Below are positions 22,400 through 34,409 of a DNA stretch of 64,000 nucleotides, one piece after another. How positions within the stretch are numbered: position 1 is the first letter of the stretch; every line of letters starts with the position of its first letter. This DNA is from Beaufortia kweichowensis. Lineage: Eukaryota > Chordata > Actinopteri > Cypriniformes > Gastromyzontidae. Below the pieces are notes generated by a model. The model made no database searches. It worked only from the letters and a program-made list of their open reading frames with translations, and was not told the origin of the DNA. The stretch is from assembly GCA_019155185.1 (NCBI GenBank), contig CM032805.1, positions 14,685,942-14,749,941 on the forward strand. Direction: 5' to 3'. A program made the translations under genes and the position numbers.

Positions 22400-23585
22400 A
22401 GATATATAAAAAGCACAATCCCATCTCCTAAACTGCAAAATAACATTTGTCATTGTATCCTAAAAGTAAGTCTGCATATCTTAGCTCACCTGACAGCTAA
22501 ATAAATTCAGATTATTAGGACTCAGTTTACTGAGTATCAAGTTCAGTCTGTTGCATACAGACTGTTGATGAATACTTCATCTGCAAATCCTTTAAAATAT
22601 TTATATCAGCTTACTGTGGAGTTTAACAAACGCTTTAAAAACAAAGCCATACATTATAACTAATACACTGCAGATGTTTCGCATTTTCTGTCGCTGTTGA
22701 AGTGTTTAACTGAAGGATGTATAGATGCAAATAGATTTCTTCCATGGAGGATGAGCGCTTGCAGAGACACTGTAAATAATGCCAAATTATGTTTATAATG
22801 CATGCTTCCCGACTGCCATCTATAAACAAAATATTTTACAATCAAAACCCTGAAGTACCGGAAATCATCATTCATTTCTGTCTGGAACTTCTTTACTTTG
22901 TAAAACACATTTATATATAACACAGCAGAGGCGGCTGACTGAATCTAGAGAGAAACTGTAAGAGAAATGTACAAAAATGTTCAGATTCCTTTTCATATTT
23001 AAACGCAAACTTGATAATACTCATGTTTTGTATAGTGTCTATTGTTATTTAATACAAAGGAGAAAGTTTGATTCGATTTCATCATATATCTTCACTGCAG
23101 CTGATTGGTAAACCAGTCAAACTGAAGGATGTGATTCATGATCTGCAGACAATCTTGAGTTATAACAAAGTATTTCAATAAAAGGGAACAGGGAGATAAA
23201 TCCTTTACCCTTTAACTAAAATGCTTTCTTTTAAGTACTTAAGTATTCAAGATTACATGCCTAATCTTGAATAACTTTACACAATGACAAGAAAATGTTT
23301 GTGCCATGACTAACAGGATGAAACCTTACAGGGTGGAAATAAAGAGATAAAGTTAGTATGTCGACTTAATTCTTAATGTTGGAAATTTGATGATATTATA
23401 CTGAATTGTGGCATTTTCATCAAACAGGATTGAAGTCGTTGCTAATACTTTATGATGTTTGTGCTGTTGTTTTCTCACCAAAGCCAATGTCACTTAATTG
23501 AGAACGATGTCGACTTTGAAAGAGATGTCCTAAACTTAGATATAATATTAATCCTACTTTTCACATTTTTAATTTTAATAGACAA
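22400..23585. other. non-coding stretch, nothing recognised
   Basis: AT-rich unique sequence with short anonymous open frames on both strands. No repeat or motif cluster recognised. Confidence 0.5.
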
Positions 23586-23589
23586 CTTC

Positions 23590-23815
23590 TACAAAGCTGT
23601 TTATTCTAGTGAGCTATACAAGTACTGTATACTTACTACTTTTCGTGTACTTCTCAGAAATATCAATATGCATTTTTCAGAAATTATTCATTTAAAAAAT
23701 AATAATTTAGTCCAAAGTAGTATTGAAATAGTGCACTTACAAGTATACTAGTACTAATACTATAAAGTATGCTTACTAATACCTACAAAAATATACTTTA
23801 AAAATATACTTAAAT
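23590..23815. repeat. diverged repeat rich in agtatac/gtatact words
   Basis: Words of the types tactgtatact, agtatactag, aaagtatgct and aatatactt recur in both orientations on either side of an AT-rich centre. This resembles a degraded palindromic transposon, but no clean ends or target duplication are visible. Confidence 0.4.
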
Positions 23816-23819
23816 CATG

Positions 23820-24260
23820 ACCCTGATGAGGTCGTGCCGATGAGCATCTTCTCCACAGTCTGTTTACTTTTAGACACCTCTGTGTTATTTTTTCCACTCA
23901 CATTTTTTCACTCGGGCTTATTCCAACTTGCTTATTTGAAAGTCTAATCCTCCGCAAGTCATTGATATTACCTGCCTCAGGTCGCAAAAGTGAATAATTG
24001 AGTTGGGATTATCCGTGCGAGCGAGTAAAGCTGCTTCCGCATCCCTAAACTTCATACAATGAGAGATGAGGCGTGAGGCAGTCGCCCTGGTTCCGGCCCT
24101 TCTGTCTCACAGGCAGAAAGGTACATTTACTCCACATAAACAAGACGACTTCATAGGCTACTGCTGATGTGTGAAGTGTTTGTATGGTAAACTTGCTTTG
24201 GCGATTAAAGAGCTACTTGAGAGTGCTTACCACTTTCCTAGTGGCCATGCTGTGAATTTA
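23820..24260. promoter_or_regulatory. candidate conserved non-coding block
   Basis: One of the most GC-rich repeat-free blocks in the window, with no sustained open frame. It contains gtgaataattga, ggcgattaaag and cattgatatt cores. Sharp composition borders against AT-rich flanks suggest constraint; conservation was not testable. Confidence 0.35.
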
Positions 24261-24363
24261 TTTTTTGGGAGAGGCCGTTCGGAATAAGTCGACTTCTTTG
24301 AGACTGACAATAATGGCAATCTAATAATTTTAGCATTTACTGATACATTTTTTACTTCACAAG

Positions 24364-24514
24364 TTGTATCTGTTAACACTAGTTAATGCACAATGAACAT
24401 AAACAAATGAATTGGAATTAACTAACATTAACAAAGACTAATAAATGCTAAAAAAAAGTTTAATTGCCCTCACTAATGTTAACAAATACAACATCATTAT
24501 TGTACAGTGTTACC
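24364..24514. mobile_element. palindromic cyprinid MITE, truncated copy
   Basis: Words ctgttaacactagttaa, aactaacattaacaaag and the end tgtacagtgttacc match the transposon type seen at 5811-6079. The right end is preserved and the left part is missing. Confidence 0.7.
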
Positions 24515-24519
24515 AACTC

Positions 24520-25930
24520 ATCCACCTAAACCCAGTAACTTTATACTATTTTCAATGTTTTTATCTGTGTCTTTGCTCATTTTTCTTTCTCTGCAGGGCT
24601 TTGTAATGTCAAATTAAACTTGAAAACTGTCAACCCTGTTACCTTTCTGGAGGCAAGTATGTACAAAGACGCATCTAATGCCTCCATTAAAAATGCAATA
24701 ATTTTGATGAGATGGCACAATGCAATTTATTATTTAGTATTTATACATCGTACGTAAATACTGAAGCTGTAAAAAGTAACTGCTTCACAGAATGACTCAC
24801 AGACTGTCTAATTCTTTTCCATGTGTTTCATTTACCTGCTCTCATATAGTACAGAATAGCAATGTAAAAAGTCTGCAGGGTGGCAAAGACATTCATTCAT
24901 GCTAATGGCTTAAATAAAACCAGAACTTCTCTGTTGGCCACCAGTGGAGTTTATTTATAAAATGGTATTCAACAACTTTCATTGGAGAATAGTGATGGAA
25001 ATTCATTAACCTCATGACAGTTTTGATCAGAATCTCTGCAGTATATCACAGATAGATCACAGAAATCACATTTTCACTTTTGTTTCACATGAAGGTTTAA
25101 ATGCAAACTCATAAAAGAGAAGTGCATTAGCATAGCAAAGATGTTTCTTCAGAAGCATTACCCTCTGTTTACATGCTGTCAGACAACTACTAAAACGTCC
25201 TTGAAATATCTTTTTATGTTTGTGACACTGATGTCTGATAGCGGAGAGCATGTTTGAATTCTTCTGTTTACGCGTCCTGTTGTTTCCACTCAATTAATCT
25301 TTTTGCTTTTTATGTTAGAGGATGTTTTTACTCTAATGGCATTTGTTCGACAGGCCATATATCAGGTATGATGTGATATAATCAAATATATTTTCAGTGA
25401 TTTTAATGTTTTTTTTCTCTTATAAGAATTGCTGTGAACTGACTCAAAAAAATACGCTAACTGGTAGTGTTGTTTTCACACACTCTCGTGTGTTGTTTTC
25501 GGATGCAAAACTGTTTAGCTCTTATGCAAATCAGGTAACAGTGACAACAACCCCAAAGTATCTGTGATAAATACAGTTGGCATTGGGTTAATAAGTCTAA
25601 TTTCTATTGAAAGGCAGTTCGGTTGCACCTGGTTTGTGAATAAGATGCAGGTTTAGGTGTTTAAATATTGTATACAAAAAGAGAGACAGCTAGTAAATTT
25701 CTTGCCTGCGTTTTGCAGCAGTCTGAAGCATGCTTTGGTTGAAGGCAGGTGTGGTTAAAGGCATGATGGTTGGCATTTGGCCTGACAGCAGGTGTACTTC
25801 CAGCGTTTCAGGGGTCGGGGGGTTTTCAGCACTTACACACTTGCACTTCTTAAAACTGCATCACTTCTCGTTGTTCAACTTCATGTGAAGTAAAGAAATT
25901 GCTTTGGAAAAGGTCACAAATTATTTCAGA
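24520..25930. other. non-coding stretch with a splice-like motif pair
   Basis: No gene is called. At 24591-24596 ctgcag follows a pyrimidine tract, and 24651-24658 reads ag|gcaagt, a GC-type donor consensus; the 56 bases between are open in one frame but encode nothing I recognise. The remainder is unique sequence with no repeat family. Confidence 0.35.
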
Positions 25931-25936
25931 AATGTT

Positions 25937-25937
25937 T

Positions 25938-26011
<74 letters not shown>
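25937..26011. repeat. (GT)n-(GA)n compound microsatellite
   Basis: A short gtgtgtgt run passes directly into a pure (GA)n run of more than 60 bases on the plus strand. It is one of two GA-oriented tracts; the other long ones read CT on this strand. Confidence 0.97.
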
Positions 26012-26015
<4 letters not shown>

Positions 26016-26019
26016 GAAG

Positions 26020-27300
26020 AGTTTGGAAATTAAAAATAAGTTTACTCAGGTGTACAGTATGACATATCAAACTTTTATTTCAGAACATTTACTGTAGCGC
26101 GAGAAAATGTCCCCATGATTAGGGTTTCATGTAGGCATTAAACTTTAAACCTCTCATAAAGCTGCAAGATAATAACAGAGCAAAACAATGACCTTATGAC
26201 CTACTCTATACTTCTGTCTCTTATCAATATTTCACAAACACATTAGCTAATAGATGTACTGTAAATTCTCATCGGTTTTATCCAACTTGACAGGGACTTT
26301 GTCTGTTAGTTGATATTCTCCTGAAGTTGAGCGTCATTAGCAGGGGTCGACTGTCCTCAATTTATCACGAGAAAGATGAAAGACGAAGGTTGTGTTTATC
26401 ACAGTTTTACAGCATGTCAGTGTATGAATGAACACTAAAAGGATTTACACACAGGGAGCAGTCGGGTTTGTTTTACCTGAATGCACATGAGACAGGAAAT
26501 ACTGCCATTGTTTTGCGTTCAGCTGGAGAGCTTGAGAGTCTGATAGCCAATGACATTGAAATGCCTTTGAGTAAGTGGATTGTTAGTTTCCTTGTTATTC
26601 CAATAATTTATTAAATGTACAGTACAAAAAGTCTGAGACTTATTTGTCCATTAATGATGATATCATCAGCATAACAATATCAGTGTAAGTTGTTTAGTAT
26701 ATGGTGTTTTTCTCTGTTGCTTTATTGAGAACATGCACTTGGGATAACATGAAGTTTAAGCAAAACCTGATTTTATGTACCACAGAGCATCTTGTGTTTT
26801 ATTGCATGCCATGACCTTTCCAGGCAAGATTTTTAATGTTGTCTCAGACTTTACACACTGCACCTGACAAAGGCTGTTAGTCATTTTTTACATCATTACA
26901 TTAGGAAGCATTGGGTAAAATCAGTTAACTGAACAATCTTCCCATAAAGGTATCTTTTTCAGAAACATAAGTGAAAACAATGGATTTACCAAGTGTTAGG
27001 GGATAGACTGTAACCTGTAGATGGTTTTAAATTGTACATGATTTTAAATGGTTGTGTTGCTTTTTGCAAGAAGGAATCTTGTGGAAATGGAGACCGACTG
27101 TTGGCAAATACCACTGCACGTTTAGAGGACAATGATGTTTGCCTTTCCACCTTCAGGCCAAAGTCAATATTGATGTGTTTAACATATTAATAGGAAATTA
27201 ATCTGATAATGCCAACATTAACAAAACTCCCCACAGAAAGCCCTAAAGATAAACAAGCGAACAAATAGAAAATGTCACTTTAAGATTTTGCATGGCATGA
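26020..27300. other. non-coding stretch, nothing recognised
   Basis: Unique sequence of mixed to AT-rich composition. No gene or recognisable repeat. Confidence 0.5.
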
Positions 27301-27308
27301 GGTTTGCT

Positions 27309-27420
27309 TACTAACTGCTGCTGTTTTTCCTGAGATGCATGGAGTTTGTTGACTAACTGATTCTTAGTTGCATGACTTTTGTTTTGCATGACTAACTGCT
27401 GTTTCTTGAGACGCATGTAG
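27309..27420 (+). repeat. imperfect local tandem duplication
   Basis: The sequence actaactgctg...tgagatgcatg at 27309-27343 recurs about 80 bases later as actaactgctgtttcttgag followed by acgcatg (27391-27420), with a partial third gactaactg between. A small local duplication, not a known family. Confidence 0.6.
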
Positions 27421-27429
27421 GATGCCCTA

Positions 27430-28079
27430 AAAGCCTCAAGTGTTTAAGTCAGGAAACTGTTGTCTGTGAGGTGGCAAACTGCACACAGAGGTGTAAATAA
27501 CAGTTTCAATTACAAACACATGATGCCCATAATCCACCATCAGCATTTCTCATTACATCGGTCAAAAGTGCACATTCAGGTTTTAACAGTATCTACACAC
27601 TCACAGACATTTAATGTCTTCTTCATTGCATCAATCAAATTATATGTAAAATTAAAATCTGTTTATTGGCTATGCTCTTTAGCACTGTGACAAATGAAAA
27701 GCTGGTAAACCCTGATTTAGCAAATGAACACTTATTTAGCCAGGATTTCATTTTAATCTGTAATTATAGGGTAAATATATCAATTGTTCAGTCAAGAACC
27801 AATTAAACGCATAATAGCTAATCATAACTGGCCTCTTTCTCTCTCAGAGAACCCAGAGAACAGTGTTTCAAAACATTTGGCTATGTTTGCAGGTGTAGAA
27901 CAATCTGTGGGGTGTAAATATGTCAGAAAGTGAGACATAGCTGTGGTGAAAATATGTGGCCGTCATCTCAGGCAAGGTTCATATGCGTATATACACTTAT
28001 ATACTGTTTTGGTTAAATGAATCCATTGGGTTCCTGTTCTTTAAAAGTATGCTAATAGTGCAATTTGCAGCTTTATTTG
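27430..28079. other. non-coding stretch, nothing recognised
   Basis: Unique sequence. A plus-strand open frame of 76 codons has no recognisable feature. Confidence 0.45.
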
Positions 28080-28800
28080 TTTATCATGTTGTTGATTCAG
28101 TAATACACTAATTAAGCCGGGATCTTTATCACTTTTAAATCTGTGTTACTATGCTTGACCCGCTGTTGACTATCAGCATCAACTCCAGAAGCTATTCGTA
28201 GTTGTCTTCACATATGCCGCCCCCTTAGGAAGTGCTAACAACAGGATAAGTATTAATGCCAGATGAAGAACCAAAGAGCCAGAAAAATGATGGAGCTCAT
28301 AATGGTACAGCAACCCCATCTGCTTTTCACATGTCATCCATGGGGAACAACAGTTGCCAGATGACCACGCTAGCGTACTACACATTTATTTTCCTTCCCT
28401 CGTTGGTGTTGGCGATGTGAGCCAAAAGAGTTTGGTGTAGTTTTTGTCTTCTGGCGATGCAGGGCTTTAATGCTGCATGGAGTCACACGATGATATTACG
28501 GTTAATAAGATATTAAACTTAATAAGATGCTCTAATTAAATCTGATTAAAATGTATAGCATGCTGGCCTTGAATTGCATTTCATCTGCTCTCTGCATCGA
28601 AGCGATCTGTGGTAAATCAGGGAGCAGTTTTTGTTCGGACAAACTCTGACCTACGGTTTCTAATACCTGGAACAGCTTTGATGTTAGTATGTGAGGAGTG
28701 ACACGTGTCTAGTTTTTCGCTATTGGAATGTTAATGTATGAGAGAGGTTTCTATGGTAACCATCCATGGGGAATCAGTAGTCATTATGCATTATCTTAGT
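28080..28800. promoter_or_regulatory. candidate conserved non-coding block
   Basis: Repeat-free and of balanced composition, with homeodomain-like cores (cactaattaag, gttaataag, ctaattaaatctgatt) and an RFX-half-like palindrome ggtaacc near 28757. No coding frame. Inferred regulatory. Confidence 0.3.
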
Positions 28801-31800
28801 GTGTATCTGTCAATTTATTTATTGAACCTCTGAGGGTACAAACTATATTATCAAATAAATGAAAAAAGAAGAATCTCTCTCTATATCCTTATGAGAGTTT
28901 TTTTTGTATATTGACATTAGTCTCGGCAAGGGATTATCTTGTCATCCGTTATCACTATGCATATATGCGTCTATTGCCAATCATTTCAAAATTTAATTTT
29001 AGGGACTAGAAACAGCCATAGGGACTTTGTGACATTATGACATCAATTGACTGATTGTCTGACAATGGTTTCACTTCTATGATGCCAAAATCTTTCACTC
29101 CACAAACAGACTGACAAACTGTATATTGTACAAACTAAAAATGTACAAAAAAATTATATTATTAAATATTAATATTATTATTAATATATTTTTTAAATAT
29201 CTAAACTGAAAAAAATAATAATTCTGAATTCTCAATATGTGCAGGTTATTTTTTATAACAAATACACAATACATCTTTGTAGTTATGCCAGGCTCTACAA
29301 CATTTTACTGGGTAGAAATTGTGAAATTGTAAATGTCAAATATTGTTGTGGACAATAGAAGGGGTCCATAACTTTAACCATCAGCCCTGCCGTGATACAG
29401 TTCTGATGTCATGAAATAAAACACTATATTTATTAATAAAGGAGTAAGTAAAGGACAAAATATTTCCACTACAACAGATCTCAGGTAAAGGTTGTTGTAT
29501 AAGTGGCTGTGGTTTCTGTCACACACGCCTCGTCTTATTAGCTTCATTTCATTCTGCTGCTGCGAGCGGCGCTGCTGGATTCCTCGCACGCTATTAGGGA
29601 ACCAGATGAGAATTTAGTGTTCTGTTTTTCAGCCGTTGTCTACGAACTGAAGCATAAGAATGCCAGAAACACCTGCTGTAGAGCTACATTGTAAATTGTC
29701 TGTAGTAATTAGCAAGTTGAGCACAACACAGCAGAGGTGTACAAAATGTGTTTGTGGTGTAATGTGCTTTTTAAAACAATCTTCTATGTGGTCACATTAT
29801 ATGCTTTTCTCCTTTACATATCTACTTGTTAGTATTTTTTTACATTTTTGCTGTAATATCACATTAAATTAATATATTTTATTATATATTAAATTGATAT
29901 ATTTTTCATAAAACACAACTTTATATCTTAGGTAATTTTTCTCATCAAGAAAATGTGTTTAGATTTAAGATTATTTAGATATTTGTACCGCAAAGCAAGA
30001 CAAAAATACTAAGTAAAGAATTCATTTTTACATCGTTTTGTTAAACAGATTCTTTTGACACACTTAACATGTTTAGTTTTTTATGTAATAGAAAACATAA
30101 TAGAGGTCACCTTTAAAGAAAAGTGTATGTAAGAATGTAAAACTGTAAAAAAACCTCTGCATACGCTTCCAATTTGCATTAATATAATAGGACAAGAAGG
30201 ACGTGTTCATGACCTACTCAAACAAATGATTGTGATATGTAAATATTACAGCAACCTATCAGTCATATTTAAAATGTCCTTGATGATTATTGTACCTTTG
30301 ATCATTTTGAATATAAGAAAATTATTCTTTTAAAAAAGCATATATAAACTAGAGGTAAAATTTTATTAAATCATCTTATATAAACTGTTGTGACTATATT
30401 TATCAGTTTTTCCCTTTTGTATATCCCTGTTTTGTGCAATATTGTAATGCACAATAACATAATTAATTTGCACATTAAAGAAGATACCGGACAACCTAAC
30501 CAGCATGATGGCTTATCTGTGGATATTAAGGTTGAAGCTGTTCAGTGTTTTGCGTCATTTTAAACTAAACTCTGCAGGACGTTCAGTGGTAAAAAGAAGC
30601 AATGAGAGCTTCTGGGGAAATGTCACATTTAAAACATTTATAAAACATGTTTCTTCACAAAACAATATTAACTGTCTGCATGTTGAGTATGTCAGGCATT
30701 GCCTGCACAGGGGACGTGATGTAAAAAGCAGTTTATTTTGTTAAACCAATTAGGCAGCGCCACTAATGGCTAAATGTGTTTGTGAGTTGTGAACTGGTCA
30801 CACTTATAATTCCCTTGTTTCAGCTAAATGAATGAATCTTATTTTGCAGAAAATCCAAACTCATTTTTTCCAGACCACTTAGAGGAATCAGTAGATGGTT
30901 AATGGAAGAGAGAGAGGCATTTACTTCTGTATCGTCTTTTGGGTTAATCAGGATCAACAACAGTGAAAATAAGGAGTCGAGCAGTTTCCTGTTGCTGTTG
31001 ATGGTTGAGTTTTATAGGAGAGCATGAAAGAAAATTGAAATGAGAAGCTGGCAGATATGCTTTTATGTTTAACATAAAGTGTGAGGATAGAGCCATTATG
31101 GAAAATAATGTAAATTTGCTTCATGTTTTTAGTGACAATCGATCCATTTTTAAATTACATACCATCTTTGCTCCCTACAGATTCGTAGCTTTCTCCTTAT
31201 GTCTTAGTTATATGTTGTTGTACATTCTGCCATTCCATGTATTAACTTTAACTTTAGGCAAAAATGAAACTTTCATTACCAGTAAACAGGTCTAACACAA
31301 TTACATTTTTGTGCATAAATACGTACAGCGAAATGGTTGTTGATTTGAACATGGTTCTGTGCAAAACTTTAGATGCTTAGCAAATAATGTTATCAACCTT
31401 TTTTGCTGTAATTTTGACTGTACACAGAAATATATTCTGAAGCTATAATCCTGAAAATCAATACTGTATGTGTGAAAAGGCAGCAATGGTAAAAGCTCAT
31501 TTTTGCATGTTTCAGGCCATTAGTTTTTTATATTTCTCAGAAACCAAGATAATGGCTTTTCTGCATGCTTTCTTTGCAAAGTAAGAGTTAAACTTAAGTG
31601 TAATTTTCTTTGGCTTCGTTCAGCATACAGTAATCTTTTGTGTGCTCGTGTGTGTAGACATCCAACTGTGAAGTATTTCACACCATCTACTCCATTTAAA
31701 CCTTCCATCAATCAAAGACAAATACCTTCCATGATTCAATTAAGCAATACTGCATGAGCAAGAGCACTATTGTACAAATATCAGCATGGCTGTGATTTGA

Positions 31801-32339
31801 CCGTAGGCTTGAGGCTTTTCGTAATTTCTCTAGCTCCGCTCCAGTTCCTTTTTCTGAATAATCCTAAAGACACAGACAACAGCGGTAAGAAAAAATACTG
31901 AAATAACTCAGTGTTGTTATAATATACCCAAAATATTGTTAAGTCAATTAAATTAGAGATCCAGAAATAGCTGTTGTAAAAATAGTCTCCAGTTGCTTAT
32001 GACTTGATTGTACATCTGTGAAATTTCGCCTACAGTAACTCTTCATTCCCCTGAAACTGCTTTTCCCATCTGGTGCAGTTGAATGTAGCGTGGCTGTAAA
32101 GTTTCAAATGAGAATGTTTTAGGGTGCCAACAATTCAGAATGAGATCATGATCTTGTTATCGTCAAACTGGGACGGGGTTCAGTATCAGAGTGGGTTGTA
32201 TCGTTCATTAAAAGTCTGGTTGAGTCTCATGCGATGTCTGTGTTGTAATGAAAAGCTCACAGCAAGTACTGAGGTGGTAATCAGACAGCCTGGACTCAAC
32301 TGGTAACCAGGGCAACTGGAAATCAGGACTCTTTTTTTC
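28801..32339. other. AT-rich non-coding stretch
   Basis: No gene. A strongly AT-rich patch lies at about 29140-29230. The piece at 29520-29660 is more GC-rich and may be constrained. Open frames of 60-79 codons are scattered on both strands without domains. No recognised transposon. Confidence 0.5.
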
Positions 32340-32880
32340 CCTTTTTTAGACTTTTTCACAGGGTGCTCGGTGTCCGTTGAATACTAATAACATGCGTTCT
32401 CTTTTGCACGCTGTCCGCCTTGAATAACAGGTATGTTGTGCACATCGTCAGCCAATCAAATTGATTATTTAAATATGACGGCCCTTTTCATCCAAATAAA
32501 CACGAAAACAACAATAGCCCACCGCTGCCAATCATGGTTTAGGAATCAGATGATTGTCATTGAGAGATTATTTTGGTGAATAATTTTGCCTGAGGAAGGG
32601 AATTGAAAGGATTGATGGGTAATAACGCCCTTGATGCATCTGTAACTACAGAGCTGTCTGCATAAAGGCTTATAATATGATGTCATCTATTATGACCTGT
32701 GCTGATTCTTCAATGAACCTGGAGTGACTGTATAATGGAGATGGGCCAAACACACACATTAGGCTGATAATAGTCCTAATAAATCCCAGCGTGAGACAGT
32801 GGTCTGGTGTCAGGAATATGTGTTTAAGCCCCCTGAGGACGGACTGTCAAAGCCACACAAGACGGCTGTCCAGTTCTCTG
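32340..32880. promoter_or_regulatory. candidate conserved non-coding block
   Basis: Repeat-free, with a CCAAT-type word (agccaatcaaattgatta) and several homeodomain cores (gtgaataattt, gggtaataac, ctgataata). No open frame. Inferred regulatory from motif content. Confidence 0.3.
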
Positions 32881-33699
32881 TCATCTCATGCTTTCCCTGA
32901 TGTTCTCTTTAAAGGATCTTTACTGGGTTTTTGAGAGTTCTTTTGACAGGGCTGTAAAAACATCCTCCAAATGCCTGCTATGTACTTCCCTTAGTAGACA
33001 TAGTAGTGTCTTAAAACTGAAAAAAAGTTGCATATTTACCGGAAACAAACAGTTTTATTGGTTTTCAGGCTTTAAATTTTGCACTAGTTGTGTTTACACT
33101 TGATGCAAACACATCATTATTCTTTGCGTAGAGACTTTCATGACTATGAGGATTGCATCAGGAGTTTGTCTGTTTGACAGTTATGTTGTTACAGAGCCAG
33201 CAAAAGACTCTCATTCGGTAAACAAATCCTGTTTAGCAAAGTTACAGTCGTTTTTATGTTTGCAACCTTTGCAAATTGCTTTGGTAGAACAGGAAGATAT
33301 AATACAAATAGGCATCATATTTTCTTCAGGAATGATAAAAGTTTTACACTACTAGAGTATAAAGTTTCACTTAAAAGTTATGAAATAAAAATATGAAATA
33401 AAGATTATTTATTTCTGTTAATTAAGGACTTATCAAAAATAATTGTTGGTGTGTACTTGTCAAACTGGAGTTATTCTGGTGTGTATATTAATCACTGATG
33501 TTTTGTTTCATTTACTGTACATTTGTATGTAAAGAGGATTTAAAGGTATTCATTTGTTTCACCTTATTTCAACACTCATCCCATTGGATTTGTCAAAGGG
33601 TTTATAGAAATATTCCCAGTATAGGTTGATATTCTTAATGACCAACAACTGATAAAACCAGATTCTCCAAGCAAAAATAACCTGTGCAATTGCTTCATT
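32881..33699. other. non-coding stretch, nothing recognised
   Basis: AT-rich unique sequence with two 71-codon plus-strand frames that show no domain. Confidence 0.5.
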
Positions 33700-33870
33700 T
33701 GGACTGACACGTCATCACCTACAGAAAATGACTTGGTCTGTTACGTCTAATACGACGTCTGTCCATACGTCTAATAAATGAAGAATAAATTGTGAAGTTA
33801 ATCCGCTGAGCTGCAGTAATGCTTATGAGACATAAGATGATTGATTGCTGTATGGCTGGATTGAAATATT
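33700..33870. promoter_or_regulatory. candidate conserved non-coding block
   Basis: Contains the word acgtctaat twice within 35 bases (near 33743 and 33767) and cores such as gttaatccgctgag. Short, repeat-free and GC-richer than its flanks. Confidence 0.25.
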
Positions 33871-34366
33871 CAAGGTGCAAAATTCTAATTTAATATTCAA
33901 ACAACTTTTATAGACATATTTGTGTATTCAGACAGTCTGTTGTTGGTTTGACTAATGATTTGCAAGCTAAATGCATTACAACAGCTGGATGTGAATGTCT
34001 GAATGGTTTCATACTGTACACATGCTTTCAGTGCAGTGAAGCAGTTGTCACATTCAGTATGTTTTAATCACTTTAAGAAAGCAGGGATTTTATATACAGT
34101 ATGGATGTACCATGGCATCTGTATAATGTAGAATGATATTTGACAGATGTGAATGATGTGTTAGCAAGGCGACCTACTTTTCAGCTGTGAGATCTGGCAC
34201 ATGACCATAACACTATACTTACTGTACCTTGATATTAGCTTTAGAATAAGAAACCTTTTTAATGTGTTATGCAACATAAAATATGAGACAAGTTGACAAC
34301 AGAGCTGTCAGTTTTTAGTACCATCCAAATGATGTATTTAAGTCTTAGGTCAGACAGTGATGTCAC

Positions 34367-34400
34367 CTGTCAATCACAGCTTGTTGACACCTGTCAATCA
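34367..34400 (-). promoter_or_regulatory. paired PBX-MEIS/PREP-type sites
   Basis: The decamer ctgtcaatca occurs at 34367-34376 and again at 34391-34400. Its reverse complement, tgattgacag, is the known composite site for PBX with MEIS or PREP homeodomain partners. The two copies are in the same orientation, 24 bases apart, and both are preceded by ca-c (cacctgtcaatca), which also makes an E-box-like cacctg. The repeat of a 13-base word suggests a local duplication or selected pair. Confidence 0.5.
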
Positions 34401-34409
34401 ATCTTCTGC

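Noticed and set aside
24938..24956. Second CTCF-like word (ggccaccagtggag)
   Set aside because: The left half fits the motif well but three bases of the core mismatch, including the agggggc part most important for binding.
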